64,000 nt of DNA from Solirubrobacteraceae bacterium. Lineage in GTDB: Bacteria; Actinomycetota; Thermoleophilia; Solirubrobacterales; Solirubrobacteraceae. Positions 53,285-60,844 of the stretch are shown piece by piece (the first letter of the stretch is position 1; every line of letters starts with the position of its first letter). The notes beneath the pieces were generated by a model. It worked only from the letters and a program-made list of their open reading frames with translations, was not told the origin of the DNA and did no database searches. The translations under genes were made by a program, and so were the position numbers. The stretch is from the NCBI GenBank assembly GCA_016463765.1, contig JAEMQS010000005.1, positions 1 through 64,000 of the forward strand. Reading direction: 5' to 3'.

Positions 53285-53938
53285 CTACCTCCCCCGGCGG
53301 CGGATCATGCCCGTAGGTGTTGGGAAATCCGGTATGAGCGGGACGAATCTCACCGGATCGGCGTCCGTCCGGGTCCATCCCGGGCCCGTCCTGCGGATGA
53401 TGATCAGCCGCTGATCGAGGCCCCCGACAGGGGCGACGAGACGCCCGTCAGGGGCCAGTTGGGCCCACAGGGACTCCAGCTCGCTGACCTCTTCGGCGGC
53501 GGCCGCGACGTTGATGGCGTCGAAGGGCGCGGCCTCGGGCAGCCCGAGCGTCCCGTCCCCGACCACGAGCGTGATGCCAGTGGCGTGCGCTCGGGCCAGC
53601 GCCAGCTCCGCCGAGCGCGAGAGCTCCGCGTGGCGCTCGATCGACCACACCTGCGCCCCCATCGCCGCCAGGACGGCGGCGTGATAGCCCGAACCCGTGC
53701 CGACGTCGAGGACGCGGTCGCCGGGCGACACCTCGAGCAGCTCGCACATCCGCGCGACCACGAACGGCTGCGAGATCGTCTGATCCGCGCCGATGGGCAG
53801 GGCCGTGTCCTCCCAGGCGCGCGACCGGAGCCCGGGCGGGACGAACGCCTCACGCGGGACCGCGGCCACCGCCGCGAGCACCCGCTCGTCGGCGATCACC
53901 CGTGCGAGCCGGGACAGCAGCGCCTCACGATCGCCCAT
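53285..53938 (-). CDS. pcm: Protein-L-isoaspartate O-methyltransferase
   Basis: This 217-residue repair enzyme methylates L-isoaspartyl residues. It shows VPREAFVPPGLRSRAWEDTAL and LPIGADQTISQPFVVARMCE (family N-terminal signature), VLDVGTGSGYHAAVLAAMGA (motif I, about residue 82), and a C-terminal DGRLVAPVGG. Length fits. It repairs age-damaged proteins in non-growing cells. It is divergent from tal. Confidence 0.94.
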   Translation of the reverse strand: MGDREALLSRLARVIADERVLAAVAAVPREAFVPPGLRSRAWEDTALPIGADQTISQPFVVARMCELLEVSPGDRVLDVGTGSGYHAAVLAAMGAQVWSIERHAELSRSAELALARAHATGITLVVGDGTLGLPEAAPFDAINVAAAAEEVSELESLWAQLAPDGRLVAPVGGLDQRLIIIRRTGPGWTRTDADPVRFVPLIPDFPTPTGMIRRRGR

Positions 53939-54049
53939 CTCCCGGATTCTGCCGGGTCTGTGCCGGCGCGGCGAAGGTCGGCCGGGCGTTGGCGGCTGGT
54001 GGATCTTCTAGCCTCCACGGAGACCGCCGGCGATCCAGGAGAACGTGCG

Positions 54050-55159
54050 ATGAGCGACAACCGACTGCGGGCCATTGAGGCCCAGGGGCAGGCCGTGTGG
54101 ATCGACAACCTCAATCGCGCGCTGCTGCGCGAGGGCGGGCTCCAGCAGCTCATCGACGAGGACGGCGTGTCCGGGGTGACGTCGAACCCCGCGATCTTCC
54201 AGAAGGCGATGGGCGGCAGCGACCGGTACGACGACGATTACCGCGAGGCGCTGGCCGACACGCAGGACCCGCGTGAGATCTTCTTCCGCCTGGCCCTGTC
54301 GGACATCCGCGCCGCGTGTGATCTGCTGCGCGGGGTCTACGACGCGACGGACGCGCAGGACGGCTACGTGTCCTTCGAGCTGCCGCCGGAGCTCGCAGAC
54401 GACGCGCCCGGCTCGATCGAGGCCGCCGTGGACATCCACAGCCGGATCGACCGGCCGAACGTGCTCATCAAGGTGCCGGGCACGCCCGCGGGCGTCCTGG
54501 CCTTCGAGGAGCTCACCGCGCGTGGGATCTCGGTGAACGTCACGCTGCTGTTCGCGGTCTCGCGGTACGAGGAGATCGCGAAGGCCTACATCTCCGGGCT
54601 GCAGCGCCGGTTCGACGCGGGGCAGGACATCGATCGGATCGCGTCGGTTGCCAGCTTCTTCGTCTCCCGGGTCGACACGAAGGTCGACGCGGCGCTCGAC
54701 GGCCTGGGCCGCGCCGACCTGAAGGGCAAGGCCGCGGTCGCCAACGCCCAGCTGGCGTACCAGTCGTTCCTGGAGATCTTCTCCGGCCCGCAGTGGGAGG
54801 CGCTCGCCGAGCGCGGCGCCAATGTCCAGCGCCCGCTGTGGGCCTCGACGGGCGTGAAGAACCCGGACTATCCCGACACGCTGTACGTCGACACGCTCAT
54901 CGGCCCGGACACCGTCAACACGATGCCCGACGCCACGCTGGCCGCCGCCCGGGACCACGGCACCGCCGCCCGGACGGTGGACGCGGACTTCGCGGGAGCG
55001 CAGCAGATCATCAGCGACGTGCGTGCCGCCGGCGTGGATCTCGATCACATCGCGCTCACCGAGCTCGTCGACGAGGGCGTGCAGCTCTTCGTCGACGCGT
55101 TCGACGCGCTCATCGCCTCGATCGGCGAGCGGGCCCGCGAGCTCGCGCCCGCCGGCTGA
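54050..55159 (+). CDS. tal: Transaldolase
   Basis: This 369-residue TIM barrel exchanges dihydroxyacetone units in the pentose-phosphate pathway. The Schiff-base Lys is in RPNVLIKVPGTPAG (about residue 143). GVTSNPAIFQKAM, TLLFAVSRYEEIAKAY and VASFFVSRVDTKVD are conserved. It belongs to the actinobacterial/cyanobacterial long subfamily. The ATG at 54050 follows AGGAG at 8 bases; TAGCCT at 54009-54014 may be the -10 element. Confidence 0.95.
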   Translation: MSDNRLRAIEAQGQAVWIDNLNRALLREGGLQQLIDEDGVSGVTSNPAIFQKAMGGSDRYDDDYREALADTQDPREIFFRLALSDIRAACDLLRGVYDATDAQDGYVSFELPPELADDAPGSIEAAVDIHSRIDRPNVLIKVPGTPAGVLAFEELTARGISVNVTLLFAVSRYEEIAKAYISGLQRRFDAGQDIDRIASVASFFVSRVDTKVDAALDGLGRADLKGKAAVANAQLAYQSFLEIFSGPQWEALAERGANVQRPLWASTGVKNPDYPDTLYVDTLIGPDTVNTMPDATLAAARDHGTAARTVDADFAGAQQIISDVRAAGVDLDHIALTELVDEGVQLFVDAFDALIASIGERARELAPAG

Positions 55160-55168
55160 GCGCGGCCG

Positions 55169-56434
55169 TCAGCCGCCGAGGAGCTCGATCCCGCCCGCGG
55201 GGTCGCCCTCGGCGTGCACGGCCGGCGCGGCGTGCCCGAGGTCGACGTCGACCGGCACGTCGCCGGCTCCGGCGGCGGGCGCCGCTGAGGCCAGCGCGGT
55301 GTCCAGGGTCGCCAGGTACGGCGCCAGATACCGCCCGGCGATCTTGCTCGGCGGCCACCACAGCGCGTGCTCGGAGACGATCGACGCGGCCTCGCCCGCT
55401 CCGCCTGCGACGGCGGCGCGCAGCCACTTCGTCCCCGACCCGGTGAGCAGCATGCCGCGCAGCGTGGGCTTGAACGGCACGGTCGGCAGGCCCGTCACGC
55501 CGGCGTGGACGGCGATCGCCTGCGCCACGGCATCGGCCTGCTGCGCGGCGATCCCGCCCTGCTTGATGGGGAACGACGTCCCGTCGCCCGCGGCCCACAC
55601 GTTGCGGACACCCACGACGGCGCAGGTGTCGTCGATGGGCAGGAACCCGTGCTCGGCGGCGGGCAGCCCCTCGATGGGGCGTCCGGCGAGGGTCGGGAGC
55701 GCGACGATGCGGTCGGCCTCGAACGACCCGTCGGCCGGGGTGAAGCGGACCGTCCGGCTGTCCGGGATCTCGGCGTAGCGGCCGAGGTGGACCTGGACGC
55801 CCGCCTCGTCGAGGAGCGCGGCGACCGCGTCGCTCGCGGTCACGCCGAAGACGCCGAGCGGGCGGTCCTCGGGCGTGACGAGCGAGATCTCCACGTCGCG
55901 CAGCGACAGCGACCGTGCGCGCTCGGCGGTCATGAGCGCCAGCTCGTACAGCGGCAGCGGCCAGGCCGCCCCGGGCGGGACGACGAACGCGATCCGGCGC
56001 AGGTAGCCGCCCTCGAGGTCCTGCAGCAGCCCGTGCACGGCCTCCGCATCGGGGCCGCCGCGAAACGTCGTGGCGTGCGGGTACGCGGGCTCCGGCTTGG
56101 CCCCGAGCGCGACGACGAGCGCCTCGTAGGCCAGTTCGTCGCCCTGGCCGGTGTGCACGACCTGCCGCGCCGGGTCGACCGCCGCGAGCGTGCCGGCGTG
56201 CAGCGTGGCGCGCACGTCGCGGGCGACGCGCTCAAGGGGATATCGATGTGCGGTGGGCCGCGCGAACGGCTCCTGGACGGTCCAGGGGCGCACGGTGAAC
56301 TCGGTGTCGGGCGTCAACAGCGTCGCGTCGACCCGATCGCCGGCGAGGTCGCGGAGGGCCAGCAGTGCCTCGATGCCGGCGACACCGCCGCCGGCGACGA
56401 GCACCTTCAGAGGGGGCTGGGCAGGGTCGCTCAT
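55169..56434 (-). CDS. NAD(P)/FAD-dependent oxidoreductase (NDH-2/SQR-like)
   Basis: This 421-residue flavoprotein: N-terminal FAD fold VLVAGGGVAGIEALLALRDL, central second nucleotide fold (FVVPPGAAWPLPLYELALM, about 155), and the FAD-binding VGVRNVWAAGDGTSFPIKQGG (about 300). No Cys pair of sulfide:quinone reductases is seen, and no membrane helix, so a peripheral NADH or other dehydrogenase is possible. TAGCCT lies 6 bases before the ATG at 56434, suggesting a leaderless start. It is divergent from the response regulator. Confidence 0.82.
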   Translation of the reverse strand: MSDPAQPPLKVLVAGGGVAGIEALLALRDLAGDRVDATLLTPDTEFTVRPWTVQEPFARPTAHRYPLERVARDVRATLHAGTLAAVDPARQVVHTGQGDELAYEALVVALGAKPEPAYPHATTFRGGPDAEAVHGLLQDLEGGYLRRIAFVVPPGAAWPLPLYELALMTAERARSLSLRDVEISLVTPEDRPLGVFGVTASDAVAALLDEAGVQVHLGRYAEIPDSRTVRFTPADGSFEADRIVALPTLAGRPIEGLPAAEHGFLPIDDTCAVVGVRNVWAAGDGTSFPIKQGGIAAQQADAVAQAIAVHAGVTGLPTVPFKPTLRGMLLTGSGTKWLRAAVAGGAGEAASIVSEHALWWPPSKIAGRYLAPYLATLDTALASAAPAAGAGDVPVDVDLGHAAPAVHAEGDPAGGIELLGG

Positions 56435-56440
56435 AGCCTC

Positions 56441-56446
56441 AGGCTA
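56441..56446 (-). promoter_or_regulatory. Candidate -10 element of the FAD oxidoreductase gene
   Basis: TAGCCT on the reverse strand lies 6 bases before the ATG at 56434, with no Shine-Dalgarno sequence. Confidence 0.42.
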
Positions 56447-56503
56447 CGCCGCGGACCCGACCTTCACCACCCGTCACGGGTCGCCACGTCCGACCGCGCC
56501 GGA

Positions 56504-56509
56504 TATGTT
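56504..56509 (+). promoter_or_regulatory. Candidate -10 element of the response-regulator gene
   Basis: TATGTT lies 7 bases before the GTG at 56517. An in-frame ATG at 56505 lies inside the element, so the GTG is preferred as the start. Confidence 0.45.
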
Positions 56510-56516
56510 GCTCGGC

Positions 56517-57170
56517 GTGAGCGACGGAGAACAGGCTGACCGGCTGCGCCTCGTCCTGGCCGACGACCATGCCGTCGTGCGGGCGGGATTGAAGCTGCTG
56601 CTCGACAGCGAGCCCGATTTCGAGGTCGTCGCCGAGGCCGGGAATGTCGAGGACGCACTGCGCCAGGTGCGTGCCCACCGGCCGGACGTCCTGGTGCTCG
56701 ATCTCAACATGCCCGGGGACCCGAGTCTTCCGGCGATCCCGAAGGTCGCGGAGATCAACGAGGCCACTGCGGTCGTCGTCCTGACGATGCAGGACGACAC
56801 CGCGTTCGCGCGGGAGGCACTGCGCGGCGGTGCAAAGGGCTACGTCCTGAAGGACGCCGCCGACGGAGAGCTGGCACAGGCGGTGCGCGCGGCGGCAGAG
56901 GGTGGCACCTACCTCAACCCGTCGCTCGGCGCGCGGCTGGCCGCCGAGCCGCCGACGCCGACCGGGCCGCCGGACGACCTCACCGAGCGCGAAGTCGAGG
57001 TGCTGCGCCTCATCGCCCTGGGCCACACGAACGCCGAGATCGCGGGCCAGCTCTACCTGAGCGTCCGCACCGTGGAGAGCCACCGCGCCCACATCCAGCA
57101 GAAGCTGCGCCGGTCGACCCGGGCCGAGCTCGTGCGGTACGCGCTCGATCACGGGCTCGTCGAGCAGTAG
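56517..57170 (+). CDS. Response regulator, NarL/LuxR family (orphan)
   Basis: This 217-residue protein has a receiver domain (about 8-125: VLADDHAVVRAGLKLLLDSE; phospho-Asp in VLVLDLNMPGDP, about residue 60; Lys in GGAKGYVLKDA) and a LuxR-type HTH (about 155-215: LTEREVEVLRLIALGHTNAE, SVRTVESHRAHIQQKL). It would bind DNA when phosphorylated. No histidine kinase gene is in the window, so the partner is elsewhere. The universal stress gene follows 22 bases after. Confidence 0.93.
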   Translation: MSDGEQADRLRLVLADDHAVVRAGLKLLLDSEPDFEVVAEAGNVEDALRQVRAHRPDVLVLDLNMPGDPSLPAIPKVAEINEATAVVVLTMQDDTAFAREALRGGAKGYVLKDAADGELAQAVRAAAEGGTYLNPSLGARLAAEPPTPTGPPDDLTEREVEVLRLIALGHTNAEIAGQLYLSVRTVESHRAHIQQKLRRSTRAELVRYALDHGLVEQ

Positions 57171-57180
57171 CCGCGGGGCC

Positions 57181-57186
57181 TATGCT
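57181..57186 (+). promoter_or_regulatory. Candidate -10 element of the universal stress gene
   Basis: TATGCT lies 6 bases before the ATG at 57193, without a Shine-Dalgarno sequence. Confidence 0.42.
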
Positions 57187-57192
57187 GCGGCC

Positions 57193-57654
57193 ATGTCCGA
57201 CCGCCATCCCGTCTTCGTCGTCGGTTACGACGCGTCACCTCCGGCCAACGCCGCGCTGGCCCACGCCGCAGCGCTCGGGCACGGGGGCCGCATCGTCGTC
57301 GTCCACGCCCACGAACCGGCGCCCAAGCAGCTCGACGAGCGCTGGCGCGCTGTTCTCGCCGCCGATCAGGAGGCGCGCAGCCAGGCGGTCCTCGACGGGC
57401 TGCCCGAGGACATCGCGGCACGCCTGAGCGACATCGCGTGGGAGACCATGTCCGTCGACGGGCCGCCGTGCCCGGCGCTGTGCCGCGTCGCGGCCGAGCA
57501 GGACGCCGACGCGATCGTGATCGGCACCCACGGCTACGGCCGGCTCGGCGCGATGCTCGGCTCGGTGGCGCACGCCCTGCTGCGCGAGGCCGACCGCCCC
57601 GTCGTGGTCATCCCGCCGCGCGCCGTCGAGCGCGTCGGGGCCGCGGCGCAGTAG
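57193..57654 (+). CDS. Universal stress protein (UspA family)
   Basis: This 153-residue protein: VVGYDASPPANAALAHAAAL at the N-terminus and the ATP-binding GTHGYGRLGAMLGSVAHALL (about residue 115) in the G-2x-G-9x-GS form. The family binds ATP and protects cells in stress or dormancy. It is the neighbour of an orphan response regulator, which may control it (inference). Confidence 0.92.
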   Translation: MSDRHPVFVVGYDASPPANAALAHAAALGHGGRIVVVHAHEPAPKQLDERWRAVLAADQEARSQAVLDGLPEDIAARLSDIAWETMSVDGPPCPALCRVAAEQDADAIVIGTHGYGRLGAMLGSVAHALLREADRPVVVIPPRAVERVGAAAQ

Positions 57655-57815
57655 CTCGCGGGGCTCGGGGTCGGGTTCCGGCCCCCTGTCCGTAGTCGCC
57701 CGCGAGCGACACCCGCGCGACTCCGCGAACCACTGCGGGCGTGTCCCGATGTGTGCCGGTCTGCCCGGGCGTACGGTCGAGGTCCGACCGCGAACCACGC
57801 TCCCGGAGGCCCTTG

Positions 57816-58013
57816 ATGCACAACGACGACCGGACCGAAATGCGTTTCCTCGGGGCCTTCTACGGCCTCATCGGACTGCTGCTGGCGGTGTTCATCTTCG
57901 TGATGCTGGCCGGCGCCCACCTGATGTCCCTCGCGCTGATCGTCGTCCCGCTGTTCATCGCGATGGCCGCACTGTGGCTTGCCGTCCCTGACCACGGCGG
58001 CCCGCACCGCTGA
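57816..58013 (+). CDS. Small membrane protein, unknown
   Basis: This 65-residue protein has two hydrophobic segments (FLGAFYGLIGLLLAVFIFVM and ALIVVPLFIAMAALWLAV) with short charged ends. It is preceded by CGGAGG at 8 bases and by a 160-base gap after the stress gene that shows no gene. No family is recognised. Confidence 0.65.
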   Translation: MHNDDRTEMRFLGAFYGLIGLLLAVFIFVMLAGAHLMSLALIVVPLFIAMAALWLAVPDHGGPHR

Positions 58014-58016
58014 CGC

Positions 58017-59501
58017 TCAGCTGAGCGGGAAGGCCTGACGCGCCCGGCGTTCGGCGCCCACCGCCCGGATCGCCTGGGCGAGGCGCCGGACACCGGTCTC
58101 GATCGCGTCGGGCTCGACGTAGCCGTACGCGAGCCGCACCATCGTCGACGCGGGCGGCCCGGACGTCAGCGCGCTTCCGGGGACGACCGACACCCCGCAG
58201 CGCTCTGCTTCGGCGAGCAGCGTGCGGTCATCGAGGTCGGCATCGAGCGTCACGAGGATCGACGAGCCGCCCTGCGGCTCCGTCCAGCGCGCCACTGGCC
58301 GCAGGTGCCGGTCCAGGGCATCGAGCATGAGGTCGCGCCCGCGCAGGTACTCGTCCCGGATCCGCGCGAGGTGCTCCGGATAGTCGCCTGCCGCGAGGAG
58401 CCGGGCCGCGGCGTGCTGGGTGAGGGTGGGGGAGTGCAGGTCGTCGCTGTGCTTGGTCAGCGCGAGCCGCTCGATCATGTCGCCGCTCGCGCGCATCCAG
58501 CCGAGGCGCAGCCCGCCGCCGAGCGTCTTGGAGAACGATCCGACGGTGATGACGTGTGCAGGCGCGAGGTCGCGGAGCGGCCCGGGGTCGTCACCGCCGA
58601 AGCGCAGTTCGGCCCAGACCTCGTCGTCGATGATGAAGAACGCGTGCCGCCGGGCGAGTTCCACGAGCCGCTCGGCACGCGCGGGGCTGAGGTCATAGCC
58701 CGTCGGGTTCTGCAGCCGCGCCTGGAGGAACACGGCACGAAGATCCTCGCGGACGGCGATGCGGGCGAGTTCGTCGACGTCGATCCCGTCCTCGTCGACC
58801 GGGATCGGGATCATCCGCGCCCCGACCTGGCGGAGCACCTCGACGGTGCCCATGAACGTCGGGGACTCCACGGCGACCGCCTCGCCCGGGCGGATCAACG
58901 CGCGGGCGGCGAGCGACAGCCCCTGCATGGCGCCGTTGACGACCATGACGTCGTCAGGCTCCTCGCCCTGGAGGTGGGCCAGCTGCTCGCGGAACGCGGG
59001 AACGCCCTCGATCGGGCCGTACTGCAGCGCACCCGCCCCGAGATCCTCCAGGGCGTCCGCGGTGTGGCGTGCCCAGAGGGCGTCCGGGAGCATGCGCGTC
59101 GGCGGATAGCCGACCGCGAGCGGGATGAGCCCGGGGTCGGATGCGGCGTCGTACGCGCTGCTCGCGGCGCGCGTGTAGGCGCTCGGGGTCGTGGGGGGCA
59201 GGACGTAGCGCTGCCACTCGGGCTCGTCGGCCGGCGCGTCGACGGTGCGAGGGTCGCGGACGAACGTCCCGGCACCCACCCGGGCGGTGACCTGGCCGTG
59301 CTCGCGCATCCGGCGGTAGGCGCGAACGGCCGTGAGGTGGTTGACGCCGACGATCTCGGCGATCTCGCGGGTGGCGGGCAGGCGGTCGCCCGGCGCAAGC
59401 TCCCCGGACGCGATCGCGGCGCTGATCACGTCGATGATCTGCTGCGTCACGGACCGATCTGCGGTCCGGTTGATGTCCTTCAATGCATCGGTGTATGACA
59501 T
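58017..59501 (-). CDS. MocR-type GntR/aminotransferase-fold transcription regulator
   Basis: This 494-residue protein joins an N-terminal GntR winged helix (about 15-85: LAPGDRLPATREIAEIVGVN, YRRMREHGQVTARVG) to a PLP-dependent aminotransferase class I fold (about 120-490). The PLP Lys is in VGSFSKTLGGGLRLGWM, VNGAMQGLSLAARALIRPGE and LQNPTGYDLSPARAERL are present. MocR proteins sense amino-acid or vitamin ligands such as PLP or GABA; the ligand is unknown. The start at 59501 (MSYTDALK) is preferred over the longer frame. It is divergent from the gene at 59569 across a 67-base gap with a shared repeat. Confidence 0.9.
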   Translation of the reverse strand: MSYTDALKDINRTADRSVTQQIIDVISAAIASGELAPGDRLPATREIAEIVGVNHLTAVRAYRRMREHGQVTARVGAGTFVRDPRTVDAPADEPEWQRYVLPPTTPSAYTRAASSAYDAASDPGLIPLAVGYPPTRMLPDALWARHTADALEDLGAGALQYGPIEGVPAFREQLAHLQGEEPDDVMVVNGAMQGLSLAARALIRPGEAVAVESPTFMGTVEVLRQVGARMIPIPVDEDGIDVDELARIAVREDLRAVFLQARLQNPTGYDLSPARAERLVELARRHAFFIIDDEVWAELRFGGDDPGPLRDLAPAHVITVGSFSKTLGGGLRLGWMRASGDMIERLALTKHSDDLHSPTLTQHAAARLLAAGDYPEHLARIRDEYLRGRDLMLDALDRHLRPVARWTEPQGGSSILVTLDADLDDRTLLAEAERCGVSVVPGSALTSGPPASTMVRLAYGYVEPDAIETGVRRLAQAIRAVGAERRARQAFPLS

Positions 59502-59578
59502 TGTGTGACCTCGACTGCCGGGCGATACTGGCGGAAGTGTACCACTGAAACCCGCCCGGAGGAACCCTATGTCATACA
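59492..59578. promoter_or_regulatory. Divergent MocR promoter region with mirrored start-codon repeats
   Basis: TGTATGACAT (59492-59501) and ATGTCATACA (59569-59578) form a perfect inverted repeat, and each copy contains the ATG of one divergent gene, so both proteins start MSY. Two GAAGTGT words (59534-59540 and 59584-59590) also recur in the same direction. These are candidate MocR operators. Confidence 0.45.
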
Positions 59579-59901
59579 ATCATGAAGTGTCAGACCTCCC
59601 GGCCCCCGAGCTCGTCCTCCGGGTGGCCCGCGCCGACGACCCTGGCGGCAGGTCCGACGTGACGCGTCTGGCCGCGCTCGACTCCGCCGCGGTGCCGCCG
59701 GGGCCGTACGTCATCGCCTCGCTGGGGGACCGAGCCATCGCCGCGCGCTCGCTCAGCACGGGCGCGACGGTCGCCGATCCCTTCACCCGGACGGCCGACG
59801 TGCTGCCGATGCTCGAACTCCGGGCCGATCAGCTCCAGCGAGCCTCGCTCGTCGCCCGTCCCGGCCGGCTGTGGCGGCGCATCGGCGTGCGCACGACGTG
59901 A
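59569..59901 (+). CDS. Protein of unknown function divergent from MocR regulator
   Basis: This 110-residue protein (MSYNHEVSDLPAPELVLRVA) has no Cys, no membrane segment and no recognised fold. The middle (PGPYVIASLGDRAIAARSLS) and the basic end (ARPGRLWRRIGVRTT) have no clear motif. GGAGGA lies 5 bases before the start. MocR regulators often control the divergent gene, so it may be the regulated target. Confidence 0.6.
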   Translation: MSYNHEVSDLPAPELVLRVARADDPGGRSDVTRLAALDSAAVPPGPYVIASLGDRAIAARSLSTGATVADPFTRTADVLPMLELRADQLQRASLVARPGRLWRRIGVRTT

Positions 59902-59931
59902 CGCATCAGATCGGGTAGGGGCGGGCGGCGG

Positions 59932-59937
59932 TAGGCT
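59932..59937 (+). promoter_or_regulatory. Candidate -10 element of the membrane protein gene
   Basis: TAGGCT lies 9 bases before the ATG at 59947, without a Shine-Dalgarno sequence. Confidence 0.4.
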
Positions 59938-59946
59938 GCCCGCCCC

Positions 59947-60456
59947 ATGTCGGCCACGTTCCGTGATTCCGAACTGCCTGAGGCCACCCGCATCGGCCGC
60001 AACATGCAGGCCGCGGTCTACGGGACGATCCTCACCCTCTCGCTGGTCGCCGTCTCCTCGGAGTACCAGGATCAGCCTCTGCGGGTCGCCGGCAGCGTCC
60101 TGGCCACGCAGTTCATCTTCTACATCGCCCATGTGTACGCCGGCCAGCTGGGTATCCGGCTCGAGACTCGTCACCCCGTCTCGCGCCAGCAGCTGCGCGA
60201 GGTCATGCGCGAGGAATGGCCGCTGCTGGCCGCGGCGGGGCCCCCGTGCGTCGCGCTGCTGCTCGGCGGACTCGACGTCATCGGCTACGACCTGGCCGTC
60301 GACCTCGCGCTCGGCGTCGGGGTGACGACGCTCGTGCTGTACGGCGTGCGGCTCGGCCGCGCCGAGCAGCGCACATGGCCGGGCGTCGCGATGACCGCGG
60401 CGGTCAACGGCGCGCTCGGCCTCATCATCGTGGTCCTCAAGATCGTCGTCCACTGA
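59947..60456 (+). CDS. Integral membrane protein of unknown function
   Basis: This 169-residue protein has about four membrane segments (TILTLSLVAVSSEY, VLATQFIFYIAHVYAG, LLLGGLDVIGYDLAVDLALG, AVNGALGLIIVVLKIVV). An amphipathic N-terminus and a cytosolic loop with VSRQQLREVMREEWPLL lie between. No named family or catalytic residue is recognised. Confidence 0.75.
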   Translation: MSATFRDSELPEATRIGRNMQAAVYGTILTLSLVAVSSEYQDQPLRVAGSVLATQFIFYIAHVYAGQLGIRLETRHPVSRQQLREVMREEWPLLAAAGPPCVALLLGGLDVIGYDLAVDLALGVGVTTLVLYGVRLGRAEQRTWPGVAMTAAVNGALGLIIVVLKIVVH

Positions 60457-60469
60457 TTCGCCTGCCACC

Positions 60470-60844
60470 ATGTCCGGCGTGGACAGCGCACGGGTGGACC
60501 GGTGGCTCTGGGCGGTGCGGCTCTACAAGCCGCGATCGGCGGCGACCGATGCCTGCAAGGGCGGGCACGTGACGGTCAACGGACGACCGGCGAAGCCCGC
60601 GACGATGGTGCGTCCCGGCGATCGCGTCGAGGCGTACGCCGGTGGCCGCGAGCGAATCCTCGAGGTCGTCCAGGTCATCGAGAAGCGCGTCGGCGCCGCC
60701 GCCGCGGCCGAGTGCCTCGTCGACCACAGCCCGCCACCGCCGGCGCGGACCGAGGCGCCGGCGGACATGTTCGTCCGCGAGAAGGGCACCGGGCGCCCGA
60801 CCAAGCGCGATCGCCGCGAGCTCGAGCGGCTGCGCCGCCAGTGA
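60470..60844 (+). CDS. S4-domain RNA-binding protein (Hsp15-like)
   Basis: This 124-residue protein: S4 domain at about 7-75 (VDRWLWAVRLYKPRSAATDA, CKGGHVTVNGRPAKPATMV) with the Hsp15/YabO arrangement. A basic C-terminus (GRPTKRDRRELERLRRQ) follows. Hsp15 rescues peptidyl-tRNA on stalled 50S subunits in E. coli. It overlaps the ABC-F gene (GTGA), also a ribosome-linked protein, so the two may act in translation quality control. Confidence 0.88.
   Translation: MSGVDSARVDRWLWAVRLYKPRSAATDACKGGHVTVNGRPAKPATMVRPGDRVEAYAGGRERILEVVQVIEKRVGAAAAAECLVDHSPPPPARTEAPADMFVREKGTGRPTKRDRRELERLRRQ

Noticed and set aside
57655-57815. A hidden gene in the 160-base gap after the stress gene
   Set aside because: No start with ribosome site and plausible coding bias was seen; only a GGTCGAGGTCCGACC-type short palindrome and the next gene's ribosome site.
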